NCBI RefSeq assembly: GCF_000503775.1
Contig: NZ_KI629786.1
Location: 1-64,000 of the forward strand
DNA: 64,000 nt
Reading direction: 5' to 3'
Origin: Brevibacillus panacihumi W25
Lineage (GTDB): Bacteria > Bacillota > Bacilli > Brevibacillales > Brevibacillaceae
Shown: piece after piece, positions 33,708 to 44,036 of the stretch
Layout: each line of letters starts with the position of its first letter
How positions within the stretch are numbered: position 1 is the first letter of the stretch
Notes under the pieces: generated by a model
What the model saw: only the letters and a program-made list of their open reading frames with translations
What the model was told of the DNA's origin: nothing
Databases searched by the model: none
Made by a program: the position numbers and the translations under genes

Positions 33708-34895
33708 TTACGACATCAGTTTCGGCAATTCATTTATCAAGGTATAGATGCCCATGATCGCCATGGAGACTACGACGATTCCGCCAAAAATCGTCATCCA
33801 GACTGGATGCTTGTAGTCGCCAACGATTTTTTTCTGATAGGCGGCAATTAACATGATACCCAGAGTGATCGGCAGAATCAATCCGTTCAAGGCTCCTACC
33901 AGGACGAGAATCTTAACCGGACGGCCGACGACGAGAAATACCAGTGTCGACACTGCGATAAAGCCGATAATGATCCATTTATGAGACTTCTCCAGTGCCG
34001 GATGAAAGGTTCGGATAAACGAGACGGATGTATAAGCGCACCCAATAACAGAAGTAATCGCAGCTGCCCAAATCACAATACCAAAGATTTTGTAGCCGAC
34101 ATCACCCGCTGCCAACTGGAACACAGATGCTGGTGGATTGGCTGGATCCAATTGCAGTCCTTGGGACACAACCCCAAGTACGGCCAGGAACAGCACGACA
34201 CGCATGACGGATACTACCACGATCCCGGACGTAGAGCTTTTTGTCACTTCCGGCAAAGCGGCAGTCCCTTTCACTCCTGCATCCAACAGACGGTGGCCGC
34301 CCGCAAACGTAATATAGCCGCCAACAGTTCCGCCGACCAGGGTGACGATCGCCAAGACGTCAATCGTATCAGGAACAAAGGTTTTGAGTACAGCTTCTCC
34401 AACAGGAGGAGAGGATACAATGGCTACATAGATGGTGAGACCAATCATGATAAAGCCCATAATTTGGGCAAAGCGGTCCATAAGCTTTCCTGCTTCGCGG
34501 ACAAGAAAAATACCAATAGCAATAATTGCGCTTACTAGTGCGCCCGTCTCAGCGGGGATCCCGAACAACACATTCAGGCCCAGGCCTGCACCAGCCACGT
34601 TCCCGATATTAAAGGCCAGACCGCCCATGACAATCAGCAACGCCACCAGATAGCCCATACCCGGCAGCACCATGTTCGCAATATCCTGGGCTCTTTTTTC
34701 AGATACGGCAATGATGCGCCACACGTTCATCTGCGCTCCGATATCCAGGATAATGGACATCAGGATCACGAACCCAAAGCTTGCAAGCAGCGTCTGTGTA
34801 AATACGGTTGTTTGTGTAAGAAAACCGGGTCCAATCGCTGATGTTGCCATCAGGAAGGCTGCCCCCAAAAGCAGACTCAATTTGGATTGTTTCAT
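33708..34895 (-). CDS. NRAMP-like divalent metal transporter (YcsG-type)
   Basis: A 395-residue membrane protein with about 11 helices. The opening SAIGPGFLTQTTVFTQTL is the NRAMP-like first helix, but the DPGN metal motif of true NRAMPs appears as GPGF, and MxxH is not obvious, so metal transport is doubtful. It matches the B. subtilis YcsG layout inside the kip/ycs operon, so an organic substrate such as 5-oxoproline is possible (inference). It follows pxpA by 48 bases. Confidence 0.85.
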   Translation of the reverse strand: MKQSKLSLLLGAAFLMATSAIGPGFLTQTTVFTQTLLASFGFVILMSIILDIGAQMNVWRIIAVSEKRAQDIANMVLPGMGYLVALLIVMGGLAFNIGNVAGAGLGLNVLFGIPAETGALVSAIIAIGIFLVREAGKLMDRFAQIMGFIMIGLTIYVAIVSSPPVGEAVLKTFVPDTIDVLAIVTLVGGTVGGYITFAGGHRLLDAGVKGTAALPEVTKSSTSGIVVVSVMRVVLFLAVLGVVSQGLQLDPANPPASVFQLAAGDVGYKIFGIVIWAAAITSVIGCAYTSVSFIRTFHPALEKSHKWIIIGFIAVSTLVFLVVGRPVKILVLVGALNGLILPITLGIMLIAAYQKKIVGDYKHPVWMTIFGGIVVVSMAIMGIYTLINELPKLMS

Positions 34896-34943
34896 AGAAT
34901 GGATTCACTCCGTTTTTTGGTAGTCTGTTTTTTCTTTTTTCTC

Positions 34944-35705
34944 TTAAAGTGACATAGCTTTGACTTCTACCCCGGTTTTCTCCAAAGTCTCGCGAATTTC
35001 GCGCGCGAATGACAGAGCGTGTTCGCCGTCCCCATGAATGCAGACCGTCTCCGCCTGAATCGCGAAGTCACTTCCTTGTCTTGTAAGCACTTTTCCTTCT
35101 TTGATCATACGGATTACTTGCTGAACTGCCTGTTCATCATTCGTGATCAGTGCACCCTCCTGGCTGCGCGGGGTGAGAGTCCCGTCCTGTTGATAGGTGC
35201 GATCCGCAAAGACTTCACTTTTTGCACGAAGCCCGATTTTTTCTGCCTCTGTAATCAAATGACTTCCGGCAAGCCCTACCAGATACAGCTCTGGATTGAT
35301 TCGGTACACCGCTTCTGCGATTGCCCGAGCCAGATTAGGATTGACGGCAGCCATGTTGTAAAAGGCACCGTGCGGTTTCACATGTTGCATCACTCCTCCC
35401 TCGGATTGAACGAAGCCCTGCAGCGCCCCCACCTGGTACACGACCAGATCGTAGGCCTCCTCGGCGGAAATGGCCATGTTCCTTCTTCCAAAGCCTTGCA
35501 GGTCCGGCAGGCCAGGGTGAGCCCCGATCTTGACATCGTGTCTCAATGCCAGCTGCACGGTCTTGCGCATGGTAGCCGGATCTCCAGCGTGGAATCCGCA
35601 GGCAATATTGGCCGAGGTAATGTACGACAAGATGGCCTCATCATTACCAATCCGGTAGGCTCCGAAGCTCTCTCCCATATCGCAATTCAAATCGATGTGA
35701 TACAT
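34944..35705 (-). CDS. pxpA: 5-oxoprolinase subunit A (PxpA, LamB/YcsF family)
   Basis: A 253-residue TIM-barrel-like protein: [17 protein letters not shown] at the start, [46 protein letters not shown] and [17 protein letters not shown]. PxpA with PxpB and PxpC forms ATP-dependent 5-oxoprolinase, opening pyroglutamate to glutamate. It lies 11 bases after pxpC with an AGGAGGGA site. Confidence 0.96.
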   Translation of the reverse strand: MYHIDLNCDMGESFGAYRIGNDEAILSYITSANIACGFHAGDPATMRKTVQLALRHDVKIGAHPGLPDLQGFGRRNMAISAEEAYDLVVYQVGALQGFVQSEGGVMQHVKPHGAFYNMAAVNPNLARAIAEAVYRINPELYLVGLAGSHLITEAEKIGLRAKSEVFADRTYQQDGTLTPRSQEGALITNDEQAVQQVIRMIKEGKVLTRQGSDFAIQAETVCIHGDGEHALSFAREIRETLEKTGVEVKAMSL

Positions 35706-35716
35706 GACGATCCCTC

Positions 35717-36721
35717 CTAGGTGTTTTTCACCAGAATCCCTGTCTTTAATTGACGGATTTGATTTTCTCTATCCAGCAAAAGCCACTCCGCTTCCTCACG
35801 GCTGATCTCCGTAAAACGGATGGTATCCCCTGGCTTCGTCTGGGCGATCAACGGCAAGTCTATCGTGGCAATCTGGGCAATCTTGGGGTACCCACCGGTC
35901 GTCTGCCTGTCAGCCAGCAGTACGATGGGCTTGCCTTCAGCCGGAACCTGTACACTACCAAAAGCCACGGCCTCTGAGATCAATTCCATCGGCTCGGTCA
36001 GTTCGAGTGTTGGTCCATCCAGCCGATAACCCATGCGATCGGATTGCGGTGTGACTTTGTAAGGCTCTGAATAGAATGCGATTTGGCTTTCCTGTGTAAA
36101 CCAATCGTATTGATTGCCGCGTATCGCTCGAATCACCGGAGCTGACGTATAATTCGGCACCATTTCCTGAGCCACTCCCCACTCAGCAGCCGTGAAGGCA
36201 GCCCGAGCTGATTGACTGCTTAGTCGCTTCACCATTTCTTCGCCGAGCCGCGTGCGCGTCCCCGCGCTCAGTTCGTCTCCGACTTTGAGAGCACGTCCCT
36301 GAAACCCGCCAATCCCAGCTCGCAAATAGGTGGAACGGCTGTTCATAATGAGCGGAACATCCCAGCCCCCTGCTATAGCGAGATACGCTCTGATTCCTGT
36401 TCGGCATGGGCCAAAGTCCAGAACGGATCCTTTTTTCAGGAAAATAGGCTTCCACAACGGCACCGGAGTCCCTTCCACGGATGGGGACAAGTCACCACCG
36501 CATATCGAAATCAGCGCATCTTCCAAAAATTCCAGGCTGGGACCTTTTAGAGTCATTTCCAGAGTGGCTTGTGTCTCCTCATTGCCAACCAGCAGATTGG
36601 CAATCCGATGCGCCAACGGGTCCATGACACCGCTTACGATCACTCCATGTTTTTGAAAACCATATCGCCCTGCATCCTGAACCGAGGTCAACAATCCAGG
36701 TCGAATCACACGTACGGTCAC
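35717..36721 (-). CDS. pxpC: 5-oxoprolinase subunit C (PxpC/KipA)
   Basis: A 334-residue biotin-dependent carboxyltransferase-like protein: [59 protein letters not shown] and [14 protein letters not shown]. It pairs with PxpB; the two together bind ATP and 5-oxoproline. The start is GTG 36721, overlapping the pxpB stop by 4 bases (GTGA). Confidence 0.96.
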   Translation of the reverse strand: MTVRVIRPGLLTSVQDAGRYGFQKHGVIVSGVMDPLAHRIANLLVGNEETQATLEMTLKGPSLEFLEDALISICGGDLSPSVEGTPVPLWKPIFLKKGSVLDFGPCRTGIRAYLAIAGGWDVPLIMNSRSTYLRAGIGGFQGRALKVGDELSAGTRTRLGEEMVKRLSSQSARAAFTAAEWGVAQEMVPNYTSAPVIRAIRGNQYDWFTQESQIAFYSEPYKVTPQSDRMGYRLDGPTLELTEPMELISEAVAFGSVQVPAEGKPIVLLADRQTTGGYPKIAQIATIDLPLIAQTKPGDTIRFTEISREEAEWLLLDRENQIRQLKTGILVKNT

Positions 36722-37458
36722 GATGATCCCTCCTCAAACGCCCGGTATTCCTCCATGGAGATCGGATAAAAACGAACCCGGTCTCCCGCCTGCAGCAGAC
36801 TTGGCGTATCGTCTTCCGGCCGAAACAGCCTCAAGGGAGTTCTGCCGATAATTTGCCAGCCACCTGGTGTTTCCATGGGATAGATACCGGTCTGCTTTCC
36901 CGCAATCCCGACAGAGCCTGCCGGAATCGAGAGGCGAGGAGATTTCCTGCGCGGTGCCGCAATTCGCTCTGACATCCCGCCAATATAAGGAAACCCAGGA
37001 GCAAACCCAATCATATAGACCAGATAATCTCCCCCTGCATGGATATTGATCACTTCCTGTTCCGTGATTTGATTCAACGCGGCTACATCAGACAGATCAG
37101 GACCCAGCTCTCCTCCGTAACAAACCGGAATTTCCACAGTCCGTTCCTCACCTGCGCTTACTACGGTTGCTTGTTTTAGCTGTTCCCGAATCAAATTGCA
37201 CATTACCTGATAGAGAGTATCCGACTCTTCTGCCCGCTCTCTCGCTGTATGCTTTTGGTTCCAGTCATATAATGCCTGCGGGTTGTAAAAGATCGTAATC
37301 GTCGTGTAGGCAGGAATGTATTCCACCATTCCCGGAATGGGATGCCTGTCCAGTATCAAGGCAACACGCCTTACCTGTTGATACGCCTCCAGACTCATGG
37401 TCGTACCGAACTGAACCACAACGGCCTGATCACCCAATGGCTGAAAAGTTGCTTCCAT
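36718..37458 (-). CDS. pxpB: 5-oxoprolinase subunit B (PxpB/KipI)
   Basis: A 246-residue cyclophilin-like/AHS1 domain protein: PLGDQAVVVQFG, VEYIPAYTTITIFYNP, HAGGDYLVYMIGFAPGFPYIGGMSERI and PAGSVGIAGKQTGIYPMETPGGWQIIGRTPL. In B. subtilis KipI inhibits the sporulation kinase KinA, so a side role in timing is possible. It starts at 37458, sharing one base with the kipR stop (TGATG). Confidence 0.96.
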   Translation of the reverse strand: MEATFQPLGDQAVVVQFGTTMSLEAYQQVRRVALILDRHPIPGMVEYIPAYTTITIFYNPQALYDWNQKHTARERAEESDTLYQVMCNLIREQLKQATVVSAGEERTVEIPVCYGGELGPDLSDVAALNQITEQEVINIHAGGDYLVYMIGFAPGFPYIGGMSERIAAPRRKSPRLSIPAGSVGIAGKQTGIYPMETPGGWQIIGRTPLRLFRPEDDTPSLLQAGDRVRFYPISMEEYRAFEEGSS

Positions 37459-38234
37459 CAGGCCTTCTCTCCTTTCCCTGCTGATTGCCAGCCCAGCCTT
37501 TCCGAAATTTCTTGGGCTGCGGTTACTGTTTTTTCAATATAAAACGGCAAATTTTCTTCTCCGTAACGATTTTCTGGTCCCACGATACTTAGACCAGCAA
37601 CGATGCTGCCCGAATGGTTGAAAATGGGTGCGCCTACCGCCGAGGTGTAATTGTAGAGCTCCGAATGGCTGATCGTATACCCGGCTTCACGCGTCTGCGC
37701 GATGACTTCTCGCAGCTTTTTCAGGTCTGTAATGGTATTGTTAGCAATTTGCTCCAATTTTACGTTTTTGAAATACGTTTCCCGCTCGGTTTCTGGCATG
37801 TAGGCCAATAAAACGCGGGGGCATGCCCCGCCGTACAGAGGAGCACGACGACCAATCGCCGTAAACACACGAACCGGTTCGGTGGTATCTACTTTCTCCA
37901 CGTAGATTGCCTCGTTGCCGTCTCTTACAATCAGGTTCACGGCTTCGCCGATCTCCTGCCGAAGCCGCTGCATGATCGGCAGCGCAATTTTTCGAATATC
38001 CAATCGTTCGGCAACAGCATGTCCAAACTGTAAAAAGACAAATCCCAATTCATACGTATGATCTGCTGTCCGACGTACAAAACCTGTTTCTTCCAAAGAG
38101 CTAAGCATCCGATGTACCGAGGTCTTGGGTTGACTGGTTAATTTGACAACCTGCGGCAAAGTAAGAGAGGGATGAGACAGGAAGAGCTGCAACAATTCCG
38201 CCGCTTTTAACACCGTGCTGTTTTTCTCAGACAT
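37458..38234 (-). CDS. kipR: IclR-family regulator (KipR-like)
   Basis: The 258-residue product has the IclR winged HTH near the front (LFLSHPSLTLPQVVKLTSQPKTSVHRMLSSLEETGFV) and the IclR effector domain (RVFTAIGRRAPLYGGACPRVLLAYM, GYTISHSEL, VGAPIFNHSGSIVAGLSIVGP). The operon's first gene, as B. subtilis kipR is part of its operon, though in another position. ATG 38234 is chosen over GTG 38243, because AAAGGA lies 9 bases before it. Confidence 0.9.
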   Translation of the reverse strand: MSEKNSTVLKAAELLQLFLSHPSLTLPQVVKLTSQPKTSVHRMLSSLEETGFVRRTADHTYELGFVFLQFGHAVAERLDIRKIALPIMQRLRQEIGEAVNLIVRDGNEAIYVEKVDTTEPVRVFTAIGRRAPLYGGACPRVLLAYMPETERETYFKNVKLEQIANNTITDLKKLREVIAQTREAGYTISHSELYNYTSAVGAPIFNHSGSIVAGLSIVGPENRYGEENLPFYIEKTVTAAQEISERLGWQSAGKGEKA

Positions 38235-38484
38235 ATTCCCCACTCCTTTGTTCCGAATATCGGAACGACCGTTCCGTTAATCGATACTTGTGATCCATTA
38301 TAAATCGAATGCAAATTACATGACAATATGTAATTTTCATTCTATTCCGCATTGCTTTGGTCTTGCAGCTTCATGCCTACGCCTTTCTTAACATTTGAAC
38401 CATTGGAATATTCTACCTTTTCCTCCCATTTTTTATAATGATAGGATGCATCAAGTAAGCTAGAGAAAGTAGGAGACTGCCCTA

Positions 38485-39642
38485 ATGAAGAAAATATCTC
38501 TGCTGTGTATGCTGCTCAGCATATCCCTTTTGGCTGCATGCGGTACGGAAAACAACCCGTCTTCGCCATCTGCTACCGAAACACCAGCCAATCCTGCCAC
38601 ACCCACAACTACCAACCAGCCTGAAGAGAACAATGGGCAGCAAGTGTCAGCATTTTTAGAAGTCGCATCCATTGAACTTACTGGCCATCCCTCTGCGACG
38701 GTGCTGGACTGGATCTGAGAGGAGAAACCTTGCTCTACTGGGAACAGGATGCACAATTGGACAACACCCGCCGTGTGCTGGTCTGGCGGGATGGTCAACA
38801 AGAACAACTGCCGCTTGGAGAGAATCTGATTGGATTGCAATTTTTGTCACAAAGCGGAAAAGTACTCACCACCTCTACGATTGGGATAAACCTGTTGAGG
38901 ACCGTCATTCCATCCTGGAATACGATCGGTGACAAAAAACACAGCCACCTATACCATGCGCAATGATCGCAATAAAGTCCTTTCTGTTCTGGGGTCCAAC
39001 TATACCGAAGAGCCTCGCACCTACATCGCAGCCAACGAATATAAGAAAGAGAATATCCGTCCCTATATCTGGAACCTGGATACGAATGAAATCACCGATG
39101 TGGACCTGACAGAAATCATACGGGCCGAGACAAAAGACAAATTAACTTCCTACCCGCAGTACGCTTTGTCGCCTGATCGAAAGAAATTGGTAGCTGCCCT
39201 CTTCAAAAAATGAATTGTGGTCTACGATCTGGAGACGAAGCAGGGGGAATGGGTATACCGGACCAACGATCTTTTCCCTCACAATGAAAAAGCACAGGAC
39301 AGCATCCTGACCCATGACGGGAGCTACGTCCTGTATTCCACAGAGGGCCGGGGTGACTTGTTTCAGCATGCATTCGATCTTCAGACCAAGGAAGTAATCG
39401 ACATCGGCGATGGTGTCACGACCTTTCCCTTGCTAGACGGGAATGTTATGTTGGTTACTCATGACAACAAGTTTCATTACTTTGATTTTGGCACGAAAAC
39501 AGCACAGGAAGTCCATGCTCCCCAGCTAAAAGAAGATGAGGAGCTTGGAAATTTCACTGTGAGCAAGGATGGCAACGCGATTGCCTATTACGTCAGCAAC
39601 AAGGACAAGAAAACCGTTCTGCACCTCTATCGCAAATCTTAG
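38485..39642 (+). pseudogene. Lipoprotein with beta-propeller-like repeats, broken at four sites
   Basis: The start is a lipoprotein: MKKISLLCMLLSISLLAACG, lipidated Cys19, followed by a Pro/Thr/Asn-rich linker (NPSSPSATETPANPATPTTT). The frame then changes near 38700 (to AGLDLRGETLLYW, frame offset), again near 38865 (to LYDWDKPVEDRHSILEYDR) and again near 38930 (to VTKNTATYTMRND), and meets TGA at 39211-39213 in the last frame, after which VVYDLETKQGEWVY follows. Asp-rich and short beta-like repeats (TFPLLDGNVMLVT, GNFTVSKDGNAIAYYV) suggest a WD40/TolB-like propeller. It is not expressible as one protein. Confidence 0.85.
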
Positions 39643-41473
39643 GGGACTTGCCTCCTCCGATAAAAAACGACTGCATCCCGGCTCGAAAGTCCGGCAGCAG
39701 TCGTTTTGTTCTTACTGGTCTTTTCTTTGCTCTGCGATCTGATTCACAGGCTGGATATACAAAATCTTTTGTGCTGCTGCTCTTGATACCGCTTGCCACT
39801 AACAGATCGCGCACATATTCCCCTCTGGTGACAGGCTTTTGCGGTTGAAAGTTCAGCCCTGCCTCATTGGGATAGATTTTGAGTGACTGCAAGCTGTAGA
39901 TGTAGTGTGAATACGGATGATCTGCTTTGACGTCCGTATACCCCGCAGGCGTCTCTCCCTTTTTCGCATAGCCCAAAGGATTGAGGTAAGGTTCCTTTAT
40001 ATACACCGTCTGATTTTTTTCATCCAGTTTAAACGCTGTCAGTTGTCGGGTCATATCATCGATAAACAGTCCCTCTCCCGCCTGGTGCAGCACGCGAGGA
40101 CCGATCAACGCATCGGAAATCGTCAATTCCCCCTGGCCCGTCGCCTTCACAGACGTGACCAGACTCTTCACCCTCAAGTCCTGGTAAAGTCCATTGTACT
40201 TTTCCAACTCCCCAACGGAAGAGGTCTTGCCTGTCTCCAGTTTTGCGGGCGCGGCATATTCAGGGAAAAAGGTCTCCATGAATTCCGAATAGAAAAGATT
40301 GCGCAAGGCGCCTTGCTTGTTGTACGTCAGAAAAACACCCGTTTCTTTTTCCGGAATGAGGATCAGGTACGAGCTGAATCCTGGCAGATCCCCCGCCTTG
40401 GTCACAACCGCCGGACTGCTCCCCGCTTCCGGGATCTGGAACGCTCCTTCAAACCCGTACGTCGTATCCGGCAGCAACGGATGAATGGCAGAGCGGTACT
40501 TCATCATCTGTTCCACAGACTCTGGTGAAAGAATGCGGCCAGAGGCGTTTTTGCCCTGATTGAGCAATGCGATTATCCACTTGCCGACATCCTCCGACGT
40601 CGACAGCATGCCTCCGTGCGGCATGATTGTCGATGTGAAGGCATATGGCTTGATTGGCTGATTCGCAGCATCGTATCCGATTGCCAGATGCTTCAAGAAA
40701 TCCCCCTCCAGCAAAAATCCGCTGTTGTGGATTCCAAGCGGCTCGAATACATGCTTCTCCATGTAGCTTTCGTACGGTTCTCCGCTGACATTTTGCACGA
40801 TCAGCCCGAGCAATAAATAATCGAAATTATCGTACATATAGGAACTGCCTGGCTCGCGCAAAACATCAGGCATATGCTGCTTGACGTAATCCTCCATCGA
40901 GGTAACCTTGTCAAAATCGCCATGCAAATCTTCCGGCTTCGGGTCGCGTATATCGAAGCCTGTCGTATGCGTCAACAAGTGCTCGACTGTCACAGGCTTG
41001 GTGAAAGGATTTTGATAGTCGATATTCTCCAGATAAGTGCGAATATCTGCTTGCAGATCGATTTTCCCTTGCTCGGCAAGCTGCATGATGGCGACAGCCG
41101 TAAAGGACTTCGAAACCGATGCAATGCGGAAAACCGTATTCATCGGGTCTACTGCTGTCTTTTTCTCCTGATCTGCGTAGCCGTACCCTTTTTGAGCGAT
41201 GATTCGGTCTTTCTGGACAATTACAACAGATGCCCCCACAAAATGAGGTGCTGTAGACGGATCGGCAAAGAAAGCATCCAGAAACTCCTCTGCATGTTCC
41301 GGGGTAAGGGGCTTTTTGGTTGCTTGAGCCTGAATGGTTGGCTTGCTTTCTGCTGAAGCAGCAGGAATTACGGCAGATGAGAAAAGGGTCGCCGCGAGAA
41401 ACAGCGCTGTGAAAAACGGATAACCCAATGGCTTGCGCGTGGGGGGTTGAAGGTGGTTCACTCTCCCGATCAC
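39593..41473 (-). CDS. Serine beta-lactamase-fold hydrolase with SLH-like tail
   Basis: An exported protein with a signal peptide ending near AASAES (residues 39-43), then a class C beta-lactamase-like domain: S119-V-S-K122 (catalytic Ser and Lys), YDN motif (SYMYDNFDYLLLG) and HGGM. A C-terminal 45-residue stretch (YSLQSLKIYPNEAGLNFQPQKPVTRGEYVRDLL) is an SLH-like wall-binding repeat. After about residue 565 the frame runs through a terminator hairpin and into the opposite pseudogene, giving an unlikely tail. One extra A in the AAAA run near 39765 would instead stop at TAA 39712-39714, just before the hairpin. Family role is peptidase, esterase or beta-lactamase; unproven here. Confidence 0.8.
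   Translation of the reverse strand: MIGRVNHLQPPTRKPLGYPFFTALFLAATLFSSAVIPAASAESKPTIQAQATKKPLTPEHAEEFLDAFFADPSTAPHFVGASVVIVQKDRIIAQKGYGYADQEKKTAVDPMNTVFRIASVSKSFTAVAIMQLAEQGKIDLQADIRTYLENIDYQNPFTKPVTVEHLLTHTTGFDIRDPKPEDLHGDFDKVTSMEDYVKQHMPDVLREPGSSYMYDNFDYLLLGLIVQNVSGEPYESYMEKHVFEPLGIHNSGFLLEGDFLKHLAIGYDAANQPIKPYAFTSTIMPHGGMLSTSEDVGKWIIALLNQGKNASGRILSPESVEQMMKYRSAIHPLLPDTTYGFEGAFQIPEAGSSPAVVTKAGDLPGFSSYLILIPEKETGVFLTYNKQGALRNLFYSEFMETFFPEYAAPAKLETGKTSSVGELEKYNGLYQDLRVKSLVTSVKATGQGELTISDALIGPRVLHQAGEGLFIDDMTRQLTAFKLDEKNQTVYIKEPYLNPLGYAKKGETPAGYTDVKADHPYSHYIYSLQSLKIYPNEAGLNFQPQKPVTRGEYVRDLLVASGIKSSSTKDFVYPACESDRRAKKRPVRTKRLLPDFRAGMQSFFIGGGKSPKICDRGAERFSCPCC
39664..39707. terminator. Bidirectional terminator
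   Basis: AAAACGACTGC (39664-39674) pairs exactly with GCAGTCGTTTT (39697-39707), with A and T runs outside. It lies between the convergent lipoprotein pseudogene and the hydrolase gene, inside the last codons of the hydrolase as currently framed. Confidence 0.85.
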
Positions 41474-41529
41474 TCCATTCTTCTTGGATTGGTAAACATC
41501 TTTGTATACGTCTGGGAGTGAAGGGGGTT

Positions 41530-41835
41530 GCGCAATTAAGTGATAATGCCTGTGGTGCGGTCTGAATGTACGCTTTATACCTCTTTACCTCGTTCACCAA
41601 GTAGGCATCCGAGCCAGTACTGGCATTATAGACGACAAAGGCGGGCAGATACGTTCCGTGGCGATGATACACTCTTTGCCCCTAAGCGCAACACCGCCGG
41701 GACCATAAGCCCACCCATACGTCCATGCTTCGTCGAACCAATTTTTCAGCAGAGGCGGCGCACTGTACCAATAAAAGGGGAACTGCAGCACGGTCCTTTC
41801 CGATATGTGTGGTTGGGGCTTCATGCATGTGGAAC
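41530..41835 (-). pseudogene. Remnant of a flavodoxin-fold NAD(P)H oxidoreductase
   Basis: One frame gives TVLQFPFYWYSAPPLLKNWFDEAWTYGWAYGPGGVALRGKE, the central flavin-binding signature of KefF/MdaB-type quinone reductases. A second frame shortly downstream gives TYLPAFVVYNASTGSDAYLV, like the C-terminal part of these proteins, with the segment between lost. The N-terminal 60-80 residues are missing too. It is a degraded copy. Sizes and ends are approximate. Confidence 0.5.
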
Positions 41836-41840
41836 ATATA

Positions 41841-41884
41841 AAAAAAGCCATCCCTTGTCATGAAAATGACAGGAGGGACAGCCA
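41841..41884 (-). terminator. Terminator after the oligopeptide transporter operon
   Basis: On the minus strand the stem from GGCTGTCCCTCCTGTCAT folds back imperfectly on ATGACAAGGGATGGC (loop TTTC), followed by a run of T (41847-41841). It is 130 bases past the dppF-type stop. Confidence 0.55.
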
Positions 41885-42016
41885 AAACGTCTAACCTTTA
41901 AACAATCGCTTAATATAGAGCTCACACCTCTATTTACCGGGTCATTGAAAGTTCTTCCGCAAAAGCCTCGATCACGCTGTCTGTCTCTTCGCAAGTGATC
42001 GTAAGCGGCAGTCCAA

Positions 42017-43018
42017 TCATGGTTTCGTATATAAATGACAGGAAACCATATGCCGGGAAGCCGCTTCTATCTGCGACGGCGCCTCCTGCTTGCACACGTC
42101 CATCGCGTGCGGACATCTTGTGTGAAAAATGCAACCGGACGGAGGATTCATCGGCGACGGGATCTCCCCCCGCAGAATAATCTGTTCTTTCTTCCTCTGT
42201 GGATTGGGAATGGGAACAGCTGACAGCAACGCTTGCGTGTAAGGGTGCAACGGGTTGGCAAACAAACTCTCTGTCGGGGCCTGTTCTACCATCTGGCCGA
42301 GATACATCACCCCGATGCGATCCGAAATGTGACGCACGACACTGATGTCATGGGCGATGAAAAGATAAGTGAGCCTGTATTCTGCTTGCAGTTCCTGCAG
42401 CAGATTGATGATTTGCGATTGAATGGACACATCGAGCGCAGAGACGGGCTCATCCGAGATCACAATCTGCGGATTGACTACCAGTGCTCGGGCCAGACCG
42501 ATGCGCTGCCTTTGGCCACCCGAAAATTCATGGGGATAGCGAAAATAATGGTCTACTTGCAGGCCTACCTTGTGCATCATCTCCATTACCCGTTCGGTAC
42601 GCTCCTTTGTGTCACCAATGGAATGGATGGCCAAAGGCTCCTCCAGAATTTGCCCGATGCGTTTTCGCGGATTGAGCGATGAGAATGGATCCTGAAAGAC
42701 CATTTGCATGTCCCTGCGGATCTTTTGCAATTCTTTTCCGGAAAGCTGAAAAATATCTTCGTCTCCATAAAACGCCTGCCCGGCTGTTGGATCTGTCAGC
42801 CGCAAAATGGTACGCCCCATCGTGCTTTTGCCGCACCCGGATTCTCCGACGATGCCGAGCGTCTCGCCTGCATGCAGCTGGAATGAGACATCGTTTACCG
42901 CTTTTACGTAGCTCTTTACCCCGCCCAGGGGGCCTAAAGGACCTTTAACGGGAAAGTATTTTTTGAGTCCGCGCACATCCAGAAGCGGCTTTCGGGATTC
43001 CATGGCTTCATGAGACAT
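42017..43018 (-). CDS. Oligopeptide/dipeptide ABC transporter ATP-binding protein (DppF/OppF type)
   Basis: The product is about 333 residues: Walker [14 protein letters not shown] signature YPHEFSGGQRQRIGLARAL, Walker B IVISDEPVSALDVS, and a C-terminal Cys-rich region (GCIFHTRCPHAMDVC) typical of OppF-type subunits that bind an Fe-S cluster. ATG 43018 has GAGGAGAG upstream and overlaps the DppD-type gene by 11 bases. Last of the operon. It supplies ATP energy with its partner. Confidence 0.93.
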   Translation of the reverse strand: MSHEAMESRKPLLDVRGLKKYFPVKGPLGPLGGVKSYVKAVNDVSFQLHAGETLGIVGESGCGKSTMGRTILRLTDPTAGQAFYGDEDIFQLSGKELQKIRRDMQMVFQDPFSSLNPRKRIGQILEEPLAIHSIGDTKERTERVMEMMHKVGLQVDHYFRYPHEFSGGQRQRIGLARALVVNPQIVISDEPVSALDVSIQSQIINLLQELQAEYRLTYLFIAHDISVVRHISDRIGVMYLGQMVEQAPTESLFANPLHPYTQALLSAVPIPNPQRKKEQIILRGEIPSPMNPPSGCIFHTRCPHAMDVCKQEAPSQIEAASRHMVSCHLYTKP

Positions 43019-44021
43019 AGCTTCTCTCCTCTTCTTCCTGTGCGATTTTTTCAGCATGCCAGCATCTCACCTTATGTCCCGCTGCATGCTCCTCATATGC
43101 GGGAGGCCGTTCATGGCACATGGAATCTGCATATGGACAGCGGGGAGCAAAGCGGCAACCGGCTGGAATATTGTCCAGGGTCGGTACCATCCCTTCGATG
43201 ACATGCAGTTTTTGCGAGCGATCGGAATCCATTTGCGGGATTGATTTCATCAACCCTTTTGTGTACGGGTGGCGTGGCTGGGCAAACAAGGTGTCCACAT
43301 CTGCTTCTTCCACAATCTGTCCCAGGTACATCACGACCACTCGACTGCATAATTCAGCGACCACTCCGAGATCATGCGTGATAAAAATCATCCCCATGCC
43401 CTGCTCGCGATTCAATTCCAGCATCAGATCCAGAATCTGGGCTTGAATCGTTACATCCAGCGCAGTCGTAGGCTCATCGGCGATCAGCAGTTTCGGCTGG
43501 CAGGCCAATGTCATCGCGATCATCGCCCGCTGCCTCATTCCTCCCGACAATTGATGGGGATATTCATGCACGCGCTTCTCAGGTGCCGGAATGCCAGTCA
43601 TCCGCAACAGCTCTACCGCTTTTTCGAAAGCTGCCTTTTTGGAAATCTGCTGATGAAGCATGAGCGATTCGGCAATCTGGGAACCAATCGAGAAGACCGG
43701 ATTGAGGGAACTGAGCGGGTCCTGAAAAATCATGGAAATCTCATTGCCCCTGATTTTTTGCATACCTGCCTCAGGCAATTGCAGTAAATCCGTCCCTTCA
43801 AAAAGGATCTTACCGTCATATTCCACGGTGTCTTTTTCGTCCAGCAATCGGAGGATTGCCTGGGATGTCACGCTTTTCCCGCATCCAGACTCCCCGACAA
43901 CACCGACGATTTCCCCTGCATGGACATGGAAGGAGATGCCGTCAACCGCCGTAATGCGACCGCGTTCCGTATAGAAATGGACCTTCAGCTCATTTACTTC
44001 CAAGAGAGGTGGTTTCGTCAC
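43008..44021 (-). CDS. Oligopeptide/dipeptide ABC transporter ATP-binding protein (DppD/OppD type)
   Basis: A 337-residue ATPase: [11 protein letters not shown] (Walker A), [21 protein letters not shown] (signature), [16 protein letters not shown] (Walker B) and the C-terminal [15 protein letters not shown]. It is paired with the next gene. It lies 15 bases after the permease gene. Confidence 0.94.
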   Translation of the reverse strand: MTKPPLLEVNELKVHFYTERGRITAVDGISFHVHAGEIVGVVGESGCGKSVTSQAILRLLDEKDTVEYDGKILFEGTDLLQLPEAGMQKIRGNEISMIFQDPLSSLNPVFSIGSQIAESLMLHQQISKKAAFEKAVELLRMTGIPAPEKRVHEYPHQLSGGMRQRAMIAMTLACQPKLLIADEPTTALDVTIQAQILDLMLELNREQGMGMIFITHDLGVVAELCSRVVVMYLGQIVEEADVDTLFAQPRHPYTKGLMKSIPQMDSDRSQKLHVIEGMVPTLDNIPAGCRFAPRCPYADSMCHERPPAYEEHAAGHKVRCWHAEKIAQEEEERSYVS

Positions 44022-44036
44022 GATAATCCCCCCATT

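Noticed and set aside
40911..41672. 253-codon open frame on the minus strand
   Set aside because: Mostly an alternate frame of the beta-lactamase-fold gene; only its first 40 codons carry the flavodoxin-like remnant.
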